A DNA stretch of 64,000 nucleotides from Anthopleura xanthogrammica (Eukaryota > Cnidaria > Anthozoa > Actiniaria > Actiniidae). The DNA lies in contig OZ025210.1 in the NCBI GenBank assembly GCA_964019055.1, positions 8,885,547 to 8,949,546 of the forward strand, in the 5' to 3' direction. The notes beneath the pieces were generated by a model that saw only the letters and a list, made by a program, of their open reading frames with translations, had not been told where the DNA came from and ran no database searches. Positions 37,483 through 47,893 of this stretch are shown here, in pieces (the stretch's first letter is position 1; the number at the start of each line of letters is the position of its first letter). Position numbers and translations under genes: made by a program.

Positions 37483-38045
37483 TAAGTAATCTTTCTTATT
37501 TTTTACGGTGTAAAATTTAACTTTTTATCACAACTGTTATTATTCCAGTTGTTATGAGTCCAGTTGAACCCTTTATAAAATCTAAATTGCATCCCGTGGT
37601 ATTACCTGCTCAGCTGAAATTGTTAACTTTTCACTTATGCTTTTTTGAGAATAAACATTATTTAATTACTGGATTAACTCAAATTCGTTGCATATTTTCT
37701 GAAGAAAAGATCTAGAAATATTATCGAAATACTATTGAAATATTATTGAGACCAAATCAGTAAAATCAAATATTTTGAATTGTTTTGAAAAATCAACTAT
37801 GACTGGTTATGAGTATTTTTTTCGTTACCTTGTATGAAAATCATAATGTAGAATGTTTTGATTAAATCAGTCTGTACATTAAAAAAAAAACCTCTAGGTA
37901 AAAAATATACATTATGGACAGTGAAAAAACAGTCTGGACAGGGCTTCAGGAAAGTCAATCTAAATGCAGCTTGCATGAAAATATTGTCTACATTTTTTTT
38001 ATATAGAAGAGTTATAACGTATATTACTTTGATTAATTATTTTAC

Positions 38046-38289
38046 CTGTACTCGAAAACCTCTTGTGACCTTTATCTTTGTCACGAACATGCGATCGAAC
38101 AAAACACGCGGAGTTTAAAGACTTAAAACTCCCTAAAAATCTCGCTTTTTCTTCATTATTTTCTTCAATGAACCCATAGCAAAAGTTTCCCTCCCTTAGA
38201 AATTCATGCAAATGATTTTGAAGAAAGTCAACCTCCTGATTTTTAAGCTCCGAAGAGTGCGAAGACTGAGACATTTTAGACTGAGACAT
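38046..38289 (-). CDS. Possible first exon of an element-encoded protein (unidentified)
   Basis: An 81-codon minus-strand frame starts MSQSKMSQSSHSSELKNQEV, continues through a hydrophilic stretch with FLREGNFCYGFIEENNEEKA and SFKSLNSACFVRSHVRDKDK, and meets a good donor (acag|gtaaaa) at 38045-38046. Residue composition and the clean splice site suggest genuine coding origin. The next exon is not found, so the 1.2-kb element that contains it has probably lost the rest of its gene. I do not recognise the family; a transposase or accessory N-terminus is an inference from location alone. Confidence 0.35.
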
Positions 38290-38482
38290 TTTATCTTTAA
38301 ATTAGTTGTGCAAGCAAATATGGATTTCGCGAATCAATTTAAGTTAGTTAATAATTTTTTTTGTTTCAGTGTCATCTGGAAAATGAAGGGGAGCGTGACC
38401 ACTATATCATCTATATTAGATTACACAACCGCTGACACGATAAAATTGGATCGCGGGAGGGTGTCATGCATCACCAGGGATA

Positions 38483-38651
38483 AATAGACCTTTTCAGCTT
38501 CGTTGTTTGTTGTGCCCATTTCAGACCATGTGATGCCACTCTTGGAAACTGATTCTTTCATGTGTAAATATTTTAACAAAAGAACATTTCTCAAGGAAAT
38601 GTCATGTGGTCTGAAATGGGCAATTTGCATACGAAGCTAAAAAGGTCTATT
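38483..38651. repeat. Foldback MITE adjoining the 1.2-kb element
   Basis: The left arm aatagaccttttcagcttcg...gcccatttcagaccatgtg is mirrored by catgtggtctgaaatgggc...cgaagctaaaaaggtctatt. It shares the bases aatagacc with the end of the element on its left. Confidence 0.8.
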
Positions 38652-38946
38652 GACGACTGCCAATTCATTTTCAGTGAGACCGCGGAAGACTGTGCAGTCC
38701 TGTGCAGGCACGTGACATTTGGTTGTCCATTATAGGGAGCCCAATTTAGATGAAAGCAAAAGTAAAAATAAAATCTGAAAAAAACGAGAAAAATCGACTT
38801 TTGCTACTTATTATGTAAAGAAAAAGATACCAGCTCCCTATTTCTTCTTCAGCTTGAAGGAAAAATAAGGAAACTTAATTTTATCAGTCCTTTTCGCTCT
38901 TAAAGTTAATTCGGCTCCCTGTGGTTCTATCGGTCACACGACTTTT

Positions 38947-39252
38947 TTGCGCGCTATGATCGATTCGGTGAACGAACTGTTTTGCGGTCCTTGCAGAGAT
39001 AGCAGATTGAAGAAGAGGAGTACCAAATTGCCTAAAACCTTTAAAGACTACGTTTCCGCCGACCCGAAAAGCCGACTTTTGGTAGAAGAAGGTAATACAT
39101 TGTTTGTTAAAAAGTTCAAATACCGTTTGGAAAGCACGTGCTTCTATAACAGTGATGGTCGTATCAAAATAAGACTGTACACGAGATTGATTGGATGGGA
39201 GTATCAGAATAAGAATGTACACGAGATGGCTTGGATGGTCGTATCAAAATAA
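38947..39252 (+). CDS. Coding-like fragment running into satellite (unidentified)
   Basis: This open frame begins MRAMIDSVNELFCGPCRDSR and continues with charged, globular-looking sequence (LPKTFKDYVSADPKSRLLVE; FVKKFKYRLESTCFY) up to about residue 73. After that it is simply translation of the 40-bp satellite variant. The region 38935-39150 has more C and G than its surroundings. The frame is also open upstream of the first methionine for some codons, so the true start is unknown. I do not recognise the protein. The antisense frame looks less natural. It may be a gene or transposon fragment truncated by the satellite. Confidence 0.3.
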   Translation: MRAMIDSVNELFCGPCRDSRLKKRSTKLPKTFKDYVSADPKSRLLVEEGNTLFVKKFKYRLESTCFYNSDGRIKIRLYTRLIGWEYQNKNVHEMAWMVVSK

Positions 39253-39707
39253 GAATGTACACGAGATGGCTTGAATGGTCGTATCAAAATAAGAATGTAC
39301 GCGAGATGGCTTGAATGGTCGTATCAAAATAAGAATGTACACGAGATGGCTTGAATGGTCGTATCAAAATAAGAATGTGCGCGAGATGGCTTGAATGGTC
39401 GTATCAAAATAAGAATGTACACGAGATGGCTTGAATGGTCGTATCAAAATAAGAATGTACACGAGATGGCTTGAATGGTCGTATCAAAATAAGAATGTAC
39501 GCGAGATGGCTTGAATGGTCGTATCAAAATAAGAATGTACACGAGATGGCTTGGATGGTCGTATCAAAATAAGAATGTACACGAGATTTATTGGACTGGT
39601 GTATCAGAATAAGAATGTACACGAGATGGCTTGGATGGTCGTATCAAAATAAGAATGTACACGAGATGGCTTGGATGGTCGTATCAAAATAAGAATGTAA
39701 ACGAAGA
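39165..39707. repeat. 40-bp satellite, variant array (outpost 1)
   Basis: About 13 units of a 40-bp variant: tggtcgtatcaaaataagaa then tgtacacgagatggcttgaa. It shares aataagaatgtacacgagatgg with the main array but has gtatca where the main type has gaatag. Units are very uniform. The sequence just left of the array (gtgatggtcgtatcaaaata) already contains the variant-specific part. Confidence 0.92.
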
Positions 39708-39889
39708 CCCAGGAAAAACGAAGACCCCCGAATATAGTACTGTTTCACGGATTTAATGAAAGTTTGCCGGAGAAGTCTTGAGCTCTGTGTAAACTGCGGC
39801 TCGGTTTTACACAACAGCTCTCGACTTCTCCCAAACGTCCCTCGTGTTTATATCAGGCTATGTAAACACAGCAAACGTTTTCTATTTGT
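39708..39889. other. Spacer with hairpin
   Basis: The inverted repeat ggagaagtcttgagctctgt against acagctctcgacttctcc (about 39768-39830) lies within otherwise unrecognised sequence. No gene is supported. Confidence 0.5.
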
Positions 39890-39892
39890 TAA

Positions 39893-40024
39893 ACACGAGA
39901 TGGATTGGATGAACGCATAGGAATAAAAATGTACACGAGATGGATAGATTGTTAAACTAATTGATCATATATTTTTTTGTCGCACGGGGACTTTTGAACG
40001 CTGTCATTTATAGATACTGCAAGA
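39893..40024. repeat. Satellite-edge flank, copy 2
   Basis: One and a half main-type satellite units (cacgagatggattggatgaa) are followed by ttgttaaactaattgatcat, the cgcacgggga region and atttatagatactgcaagag. This repeats the right edge of the main array at about 27320-27480. Confidence 0.8.
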
Positions 40025-40304
40025 GCTGCTTGTACGAAGCCTGAATACCATCCAGTGGATAAAACCTATACACCAATTCAAAGTTTAAGAATCGTTTTCA
40101 GTGCGAATGCGATTTTATCCTGAATTTCTCGCCTTCTTTTGTTTAGTTACAAAACATAAGAAGGTTTAAACAAAAGGAGGTGAGAAATTCGGGATAAAAT
40201 CGCTGCGCACTGAAAACGATTCCGCTTAAACTTTGAACTGGCTTATACACTGGATAACTATTATAAAGTAGATAACTTTATCCTGGTTTCGTACAACCGG
40301 CCCC
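40025..40304. mobile_element. MITE with long inverted arms
   Basis: The outer ends read (left) ttgtacgaagcctgaat and (right) tcctggtttcgtacaaccgg, which are inverted copies. Inner arms continue: cagtggataaaacctatac, caaagtttaagaatcgtttt and gattttatcctgaatttctc on the left mirror sequence between 40160 and 40260. Half of the same element stands at 27480-27516. Confidence 0.8.
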
Positions 40305-40415
40305 AGTAGTATAGACAGCAACACAGCAATTACAGAAAACTTGGTTAAGTTCGTATGAAGTAGTTGCACTACATTCATACAATCATAGTGTAATATTCTA
40401 TTTCAGTCATTGTTA

Positions 40416-40640
40416 TTAATAAGGAATGGACAACCAACTCCGACCGGAGTCACCTCCGGCACGAAGTGGCGGATAAACTAAGGCTACCCCTGCACCCCGG
40501 CTGAACCGGGTGGGAGGGTGGGCACGATCTCTTCCCGGACCGCTAACTGATTTCTTGTCGAAGTAATACATCCAAAGGCGTCCTTTTACTTTATATAACC
40601 CCACAACCAATCAGGAACTGCCTATTTTGCCGCCAAGGGA
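40416..40640 (-). promoter_or_regulatory. GC-rich patch with CCAAT- and TATA-like boxes
   Basis: Reading the minus strand, gattgg (near 40608-40613) is followed by ttatataaag (near 40587-40596) and then about 170 bp of GC-rich sequence with short hairpins. The spacing resembles a polymerase II promoter or the U3/R part of an LTR. The only open frame here (40416-40610, minus, 64 codons) shows no recognisable domain. Sequence 40641-40871 shows nothing further. Confidence 0.25.
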
Positions 40641-40871
40641 CATTCCTTTGTGATAAGTGTTATAAATAACATTCCTTCAACCGAAATATACATATTCAAT
40701 GACTTTGAATAGATTTGTTGTTTGCATGTTAGCTTCTTCAGGCAGAAAATATTTCAAAGCAGGAATCATAGTTTACTTTTCAAATCGAGAGAGCTGAAAT
40801 CATGATGCTGATAGCATGTATTCAAGTAAGAAAAGAGAAAAAAGAAAAACAATTGAAAAATTATCTTATCA

Positions 40872-40972
40872 GGATACGACGGGATTCGAACCTACGTCCA
40901 CAGAGACAAATTCAAAAATTTATATCACGGTGCCATACCCCGAGACATCCGCAGAGCTGGGCCGTCGTATGG
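40872..40972 (-). tRNA. tRNA-like sequence, probably SINE or pseudogene
   Basis: On the minus strand an A-box-like ggcccagctctgcgg lies near 40948-40962 and a B box ggttcgaatcc near 40882-40892. The outer ends ccatacg and cgtatcc pair at five of seven positions. The anticodon stem is poor and the loop lacks the invariant T, so it is probably a tRNA-derived SINE head or a decayed tRNA with a long variable arm, not a functional gene. No terminator run follows immediately. Confidence 0.45.
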
Positions 40973-41195
40973 ACTTCGGACCTGACGGCAATTAAATCCT
41001 TCTGTCCTTGGGTGTACGGATTACGCAGAAAAATGTTCTAGCCGAGGCATCCGGAGAGAGACCAGCCGGCCCCCAGACCATACCTACAGCTAATCCCTTG
41101 CACTATCTTCAACGCACGTTGAATTCAAGTGGAAAATAACCTAGTCTATCTAGTGCAGTGTTATCACGGCTATTGTTGTGCAAATTACGTAAAAC

Positions 41196-41285
41196 CGTGG
41201 CCTAGTGGGAAAAACGTGGGTTTCAATCAGACTCGGTCAAGCTCGTTTTGGGCTGGGTCAGTACTTGGATGGGTGACCTTTTTTC
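41196..41285 (+). ncRNA. Pol III-type SINE fragment with 5S-like box
   Basis: The A-box match tggcctagtgg (41198-41208) is followed by gggtttcaatc and by ctgggtcagtacttggatgg then gtgacc (to 41278). The latter closely resembles the 3' part of 5S rRNA (tagtacttggatgggagacc). A run of six T follows at 41279-41284. The first half of 5S rRNA is not present, so this is a 5S- or tRNA-derived SINE piece. Confidence 0.45.
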
Positions 41286-41667
41286 GACAAATAGTGTCCC
41301 ATTTTCTTTATGAAGTGCAAGGACTGAAATAATGAAACAATGAATATTTAAAGGATTCCTGTTTGCGTTGAGCGTATTACCAGAACAGCATGGTTAAGAG
41401 GAGACAAAGGACCCTAGTTAGGGTAGAGGAATAATCCTAGTTCAGTGAAAAGAATACTATTGGTTCAGTTGAAGGGAAACTCTTTGCTCTGGTGAAGGGA
41501 TGCTCCTACTCGTTATTCGTTATTCGAAATATCCCTGAAATACTTGATCATTATTCAAACGTTTTCTGCTTGCGGTGAACGTATTATAGGAACCAATTGG
41601 TCAACAGGATAAAAAAGACCAAAAACAGAAACACAAATACCAAAGTCAAAGCAGAACTCTCACTGGA
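41286..41667. other. Unassigned spacer with diverged direct repeat
   Basis: No gene is recognised. A diverged direct repeat of about 60 bp occurs (ctgtttgcgttgagcgtatt near 41360 and ctgcttgcggtgaacgtatt near 41567). The left unit also shares an accagaacagcatggttaag-like section. Confidence 0.4.
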
Positions 41668-42250
41668 TTGGATAATAATGTACACAAGATGGATTGGATG
41701 AATGCATAGGAATAACAATGTAAAACCAGATGGATTGGATGAATGCATAGGAATAACAATGTACACGAGATGGATTGGATGAATGCATAGGAATAACAAT
41801 GTAACGAGATGGATTGGACGAAAGCATAGGAATAGCAATGTACACGAGATGGATTGGATGAACGCATAGAAATAAGAATGTACATGAGATAGATTGGATG
41901 AAAGCATAGAAATAACAATGTACACGAGATGGATTCGATGAATGCTTAGGAATAAGATTGTACATGAGATGGATTGGATGCCGGTAAGCATAGAAACAAC
42001 AATGTGCACGAGAAGGATTGGATAAACACATAGGAATAAGAATGTATAGAGATGAATTGGATGAACGCTTAGGAATAAGAATGTACATGAGATGGATTGA
42101 ATGAAAGCACAGGAATAAGAATGTACATGAGATGGATTGGAGAAATGCATAGGAATAAGAATGTACAAGAGATGGATTAGATGAACGTTTAGGAATAAGA
42201 ATGTACATGAGATGGATTGGAGAAACGCATAGGAATAAGAATGTACACGA
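41668..42250. repeat. 40-bp satellite (outpost 2)
   Basis: About 14 units of the main-type 40-bp monomer, with aataacaatgtacacgagat as a frequent variant. Some units are shortened or lengthened (for example atgccggtaagcatag near 41980). It ends abruptly at tgtacacgactggcttc. Confidence 0.92.
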
Positions 42251-42488
42251 CTGGCTTCTAGCTTACGTACAGCCAGAGATATTTGAGATTTTCTTCAGCT
42301 TAGCTTTCTCGCATCCGCAAAGCGAATTAAAAGGGAATGTATGGTCATCAAACAACAATTTTGGATATTTTTTTGTACGACTCGATATTCACACAGAAAC
42401 TCGAGAAAGATGAAAGACAGCCTCTCAGGAGCACCCAAGACTGGACTCAATTCTACTTTGTCGTACATGATATCACAAAACTATATGT
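42251..42488. other. Unassigned sequence right of satellite outpost 2
   Basis: A + strand frame of about 50 codons is open here to 42413, but it shows no recognisable motif and has no splice signals I could fit. I see no supported gene. Confidence 0.3.
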
Positions 42489-42644
42489 AAGGGTTAAAGA
42501 ATAAACGCGAGTGCTTTATGGGATTTAGAGCTCCGAGCATTGATAGAAAGCCACGAGGGCGAAGCCCAATTGGCTTCCTATCATTGCAAGGAGATTTTAA
42601 TCCCATCAAGCATGAGGGTTTATTCTCTAACCGATTTAGAATAT
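42489..42644. repeat. Foldback MITE
   Basis: The left arm gggttaaagaataaacgcga...tgggatttagagctcc...cattgatagaaagcc and the right arm ggcttcctatcattg...ggagattttaatccca...gggtttattctctaacc are mirror images around acgagggcgaagccca. Confidence 0.8.
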
Positions 42645-43147
42645 AAAGACATACTCACGAGATCATTGTTTGTATGAATGAAGAAAATGAATCTTTGAAT
42701 AAAAGTAATATACGACATATTTTTTTAGCTTTGAAATAACAGAAATACAATAAAATGTTCTGTTCATTAGGAACATGTATTTGATGGTCTGTCCGACACT
42801 AGAGAAAAACGTTTGCGCATGCGTGCCTTTCCGCACGCTTTCTAAGAATTTACAAGAGTATTAGTGAGAAAAATGCTTTTCGTTTTCTCCGAGTATACAA
42901 AAAAATTCGTGGGTATATTTTTATGGGACCAAGATACTATATTAATAAAGAAAATATGAAAGAATAAGCCTTAAGTTTTAATGACTGACTCTAAGTTTTG
43001 GCATTTTGTAAAGACTATTCTTCAGGCAAGTGTGAAAGTCAAATTTGCATACTTTTACAATAGCAAGAAGACGCTTTTGACTGCTTTGCATACGGACTTG
43101 GAGCATGTGCAGACGTTTTTCACGCGTGTCGGTCTGTCCCCCGAGAC

Positions 43148-43357
43148 TTACAGCACAACGCGCAAAAGTATGACCACTTTTGATATATTCGCATACTTCT
43201 ATGCACAGGTTTTTTGCTGCCAAACGAGTTTTACTTCCTTATTTGGTAAAAACCAGACAGCTTGGCATCAAATGTGTCTGTTTAAAGTACAAAATCTCGT
43301 GCATAGAAGTATGCGAATACATTAAATGTGGTCCTACTTTTGCGCGTCGCGCTGTAA
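43148..43357. mobile_element. 210-bp palindromic MITE, first of a tandem pair
   Basis: Ends are ttacagc(a/g)c(a/g)acgcg and cgcgtcgcgctgtaa. Long inverted arms (about 60 bp each, containing tattcgcatacttctatgca) surround an inner part with ggtaaaaaccagaca. A second copy of the same length begins six bases later. Confidence 0.85.
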
Positions 43358-43362
43358 GAATT

Positions 43363-43572
43363 TCACAGCGCGACGCGCTAAAGTATGACCACTTTTAATG
43401 TATTCGCATACTTCAATGCACGGGCTTTTTGCTCCAAACGAGCTTTTACACGCCTTATTTGGTAAAACCAGACAACGTTGCATCAATTGTGTCGGTTTAA
43501 AGTAAAAAATCCCGTGCATAGAAGTATGCGAATACATTAAATGTGGTCATACTTTTGAGCGTCGCGCTGTAA
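43363..43572. mobile_element. 210-bp palindromic MITE, second of a tandem pair
   Basis: It has the same length and internal order as 43148-43357 and the ends tcacagcgcgacgcg and gcgtcgcgctgtaa. It lies in the same orientation, separated by five bases (gaatt). Its right end touches the start of duplicated block B. Confidence 0.85.
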
Positions 43573-44457
43573 TCGAGAATTTATATAGTCAGTTGTACCT
43601 GTAACGTGAAGAGACGTCAGCGGCCAAGGTTTCTGTCGACAAGTTTCAATATAATTTCAAGACAAATTGTAAGTACAAGTTTTGAAGAAAAAAACACGCT
43701 TTTTGAGTTTTATCACATGTTAAAAATTGTCTCATAAGAGATGTCTGACAAAATGTTAATATTATATTTATTTCGAACTACAGTTCTACTAGATGTCAGA
43801 GCGAATGTAAAAGACCGTAGTATATCCATAACAGTCAAAAATACTACTCCAATGCCATGCGAATACGCCGGTAAGAAACCAAAACTTATCTAAATTAGTA
43901 ATACGTCAAAGAACGCAAATAAGTTGCCGTTTGGAAGCTGAATATTGGCAAGACGTGGTCTAGAATCGATTCAAAAAAATCACAGAAATGCTTCCAGAAT
44001 TTGATATTTCGATTTTTCGGGAAAAGACACAAAGCAATTCGTTTCTTGTATAGAAAAAAATCTGTTCGCTTCTGTTGACTTGCAAATTTAGTACAAGTGC
44101 CAAAGAAACATATATTAAGCTACTGCCTGTTAAGATTATTTTTTGAAATAATATATTTGTGTTATAATATATAGCTAATGCAATTAACGTTGTGGATGAA
44201 AAAAGCCTGAAGTCTAAAGCTTTATTTGAGAGCGGAATCATGAAACTTATTTCACCGTGGCATTATAACAATCAGAAACTCACTGTATGCTTGCAAATTC
44301 TACGACTTAGACATATATTCCTTAATTTTTAGATAGCCTACAGTGAAGTTTGTTGGTAAAAAAAAAGCAAATAATCTTTTGGTTTTTTAACCGACGACAA
44401 CGTTAATTGAATTTGCTATTATGAGTTATATATTACGGTATTTCAGAGATGATTTAA

Positions 44458-45886
44458 TATATAGATTTAGGCACTGCCTAAAAGCGGAGCTCCCATAAAT
44501 AGTATATATAGTGCTAAAAACGTGACAATTATGTGACGCGGCATAACGCCAGTTACAGCGTTTCAACTTCTTCTGATTTTAATACCAGAACCCAGAAGGA
44601 AAAACTAAAAGAAAAACCATTATTTTAAGCCTTCAAAAGCATTAGAAAACTTTTCAATTCGAAGAAAAATAATTATAGATTGTAGAACATATGAATACAT
44701 GTATAGAACAAAGGATTTTATTCAGCAAATCTTAAGTTTTTTAGGTGGAAAGCGAACTACACTGAAAATTGTCGAAAAATATTATGAGCTTAAGAGTACA
44801 TTCACATGTAAAGAACTTCACATGTAAAAAGAGACATATTCATTAATGCAATATAATAATTTTTTTTGTTAGTAAGTTGGTCTTTTTTTCAGATTTATTC
44901 TTAACTTTATTATCGAGCGAAATATCTTACCAAAACATAAGCTTATCCATAAAAAAAACAAGCTCATCATTTTTGCGATTGTGTAATAATAATAGCTGGA
45001 AAAGCCCGATAAATAGCAAATATTTGGTGTGATATGTATTCCTTTTTCATATTTCATTCAACATAAAAATATATTATCTATAAAAATGTCAAAATTTCCA
45101 TATGATTATGAAATATGGAATCTTGTTTTGACATCGGAATTCCTCGCGTGATCGTGAGGCTCGCTGGCCGTCAAATATATTTTCTTTTTACTAAGTCTTA
45201 CTAGTATTAGCCTTTATTTTTGAAATGGGATCAAAAAAAAAAATTCAAAGCTTCAAATATCGCTTTTTTGGTTCACAAGTATTGAAGAAAAAGATGATAA
45301 AAATCTAAAATACAGTAAAAACGACAAACTACCATTTTTTTTACAATGTTTGCCGAAGCAACGTCCTTGGCTTGTCTGAGAGTTTCTCCAGCTCGTTTAC
45401 ACATTTTTTGTCGATTTTTTTACGAAATATTAGTTAACATTAATTAATTTACCTTCTATGAAGTGTTTTCTACGGAACTGAAATATTATTCTTGCAGTAT
45501 AATCAGGTTTTTCTTGTCTACAGGCTACTTTTTCTCTCACTAAAGTTTCAGTCACGAAACTTCATCGTAAGAATAAGAATCTTCCCTCGCTAAATCCTCC
45601 TTAGCAACTCGCTAAAGTCGAAAAATTGTTTTTGTTCACTTTAAGACAGACATGACTTCGATTAAACTTATTTTCGCATTGCAAAAATAAGAAAAAATAC
45701 TTCTTGATCCATCTTTGATTACATTATTGCGATTTTTTCCTTGCATTTGTGAGTAAGCAAAGCACGCGGGAACCCTGTGCATAGTGGTACACGGACGGAC
45801 ATATGTATGGACAAATCAATCCATGAAAAGTCAACTCGATGGATAACTATTTTTTTTTAAGTATGGTGCCCGCGCGGGAGCTCCGC
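44458..45886. mobile_element. 1.43-kb insertion present only in copy B
   Basis: Copy A reads gatgatttaaaactctaggac without it (near 30790). Copy B has this insert between gatgatttaa and taaaactctagg, giving a possible TAA (or TA) duplication. The right end is gggagctccgc and its inverted counterpart gcggagctccc lies 26 bp inside the left end (44484-44494), so the true left terminus is unclear. The interior is AT-rich, with tacacggacggacatatgta near 45788. I found no convincing open frame. The superfamily is unknown. Confidence 0.7.
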
Positions 45887-47577
45887 TAAAACTCTAGGAC
45901 TTAAATATTTTGGTAAGGGGGACATTGAATAATTTCTGTATATCCAATGACTGTCATATCCAATAGAGTAACTATACTGAGGTGTCAAAATGGAAGAAGC
46001 CTTGAAGCTCAGGGAAAATACAGGTTTATTCAATTAGTATTTTCTAAGTTAGACATTAGTATTCCCTATATAGTGAATACTAACAAGACCTTGAAACAAA
46101 AAGAAAACAAAAGGCCTTATTAGTTGATTTGGCTTTTTTTCCACAGGGCTGAATTAGACCCAGCCTTAAGAGCTGGTTTCTGTAAGAATCAAGCAAAGTC
46201 GGAAATAAAAATTTTTGGCCCACCGTGAAACTTTGTGTGCAGGTAGGCCACCCAGGGGGGTGCACAAAAACACCTAGTGTTGGGGTCCTCAAATACATTG
46301 TTGCCATGGAAACGGCCATCGCTCTTTTCAGTCCTAGTACTCAAAATTCCACTCTAAGCACTCTCGAAAATAGTGAAAACTCATAATGCTGGTTGTCCGG
46401 CGCATTTAAAGCAATCGAATTTAAATTTCCTGAAATTGTAAACCAACTTTTGAACTTTTGAAAAATGCAAAAGACGACAATTTTCGTCAACGATAACCTC
46501 AAAAAGTTGATACATAGTCAAGGGCCATGTTGGCCATTTTCATAAAAAGCAAAAACAGGGTAAGCTATTCAGCTCATATCTCATAAAGTAGCGCCTTCTG
46601 AGAAGCCTACTCTTTGTCACCGTTTCTACAAATATTGATCTCTTGGATCGTGGAAAAAAGTCTGCGGGCTGTCTTTTAGTTTTACTCTGGGGCTTCGTAA
46701 CATTTGAGCTAAATTTGCAAAACATTGAAAATCAGTCGTGTTGTAACCCTATTAATCCCTCTAAAAATTCCTTCAACTTAGCAAATATGGCCATAAACCA
46801 GTTCTATATTATCTATTGCTACCATTCAACTTGAATTATAAAACTTTGAAGCAACCTTATCCGAGAAATTCAAATTCATAAAAGGCTCAACTTACGAATG
46901 TTGGAAGGCTTTTTCCATGTCGGTTCGATGGAGTTATGTTTTCCTTTTACTCGGTCATATGATGTAAAAATGTTATCAGAACTGAAAGAGTAAATGATGT
47001 ACGACTTAGGAACATCCACATCAAAGAAACGTTTGATTTACTCGTCCGCACAGCCAGCAGCAAAGGGGTATTTATAAGATCAGAGATCCAGTCAAAACTG
47101 ATGTTGACGATCACAACAATCGATACATTTACACCAAATTCAGTCAAAAAATTCGTTCACAGAGCCAATTATGTAGTCGATGCACTTTAAAAGAGGAAAA
47201 TAAAAGTCAAGGTGTCCTGACAGCTACGGCAGTGCAATAGTTCACTTTAAAATTGCGAGCAACAAGTGGCTTGTTGTTGATAAACGTCGTCATATGCAGG
47301 TACTGGAAATGTCACGTAATTGTCACAGCCGCTGACCGGAAATAACAGCAGTTTCACTTAAACTCGTAGACACCGTACCCATGTGTGAATTGTATTCACC
47401 ACTTGATTAGAATTTTCCGTAAAACTTATCATAGCTTCAGATAAACTTATTATAGTCTTAGTTATACTATTACGCTCCAAGAAAATGTAAATATTCGAAT
47501 GAGTAGTAGTCACGACCATGGGCTTTCTGTGGTCATTGTACAGTATTATATGACAATGATTATTAGTAATTATTTAG

Positions 47578-47686
47578 CAGTTATTCGCCGAAGGCGAAGT
47601 GATTATCGATGAATATTTACCGAGCGGCGAGTCTTCGAGCTGCGAGGTAAATATTCATCGATAACCACTGAGCTTGAGGTGAATAA
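47578..47686. repeat. Palindrome in the centre of the 2.9-kb element
   Basis: The left arm gattatcgatgaatatttacc pairs with ggtaaatattcatcgataac, with gagcggcgagtcttcgagctgcga as the loop. Outer parts (agttattcgcc and gtgaataatt) match weakly. Confidence 0.75.
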
Positions 47687-47893
47687 TTGTTTTAGTATAA
47701 ATAAAAAGGTGATTATTTCAAAAAAGAAAGAAGGAAACAACATTGAAAGTGAAAATATTTTATTTTTTAAAAGCGCGACGGTCACGCTGACAGCCATTTT
47801 GTCCGAAAAGGTGATTATCGGCTGATAATCCGAGATAGAAAACCAATCAGAGCGCGCGATTTTGTATAATCACCTTTGTATTTATACTAAAAC
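47687..47893. mobile_element. MITE nested in the 2.9-kb element
   Basis: Terminal inverted repeats gttttagtataaata...aggtgattat and ataatcacctttgtatttatactaaaac delimit about 207 bp. It contains aaaccaatcagagcgcgcg, a frequent feature of animal MITEs. Confidence 0.7.

Larger units (their letters stand above)
37258..38490. mobile_element. 1.2-kb DNA transposon derivative with about 75-bp terminal inverted repeats
   Basis: The left terminus (ggtcaatttatccctgg, then gacaccctcccgcgatccaa and onward to ttgtgtaatct, about 37258-37332) is mirrored at about 38415-38490, where the last bases are ccagggataaatagacc. Copy B lacks it; the duplicated block ends where it begins. The interior carries a hammerhead-like hairpin (37451-37482) and a minus-strand exon candidate (38046-38289). 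No clear target duplication can be defined because a palindrome sharing aatagacc adjoins on the right. Confidence 0.75.

Noticed and set aside
40416..40610. 64-codon minus-strand frame in the GC-rich patch
   Set aside because: It has no recognised motif, and arginine/glycine/proline-rich composition is expected from GC-rich DNA.
42978..43325. Open frames on both strands over the tandem MITEs
   Set aside because: They follow from the inverted-repeat structure; the same peptide appears on both strands.
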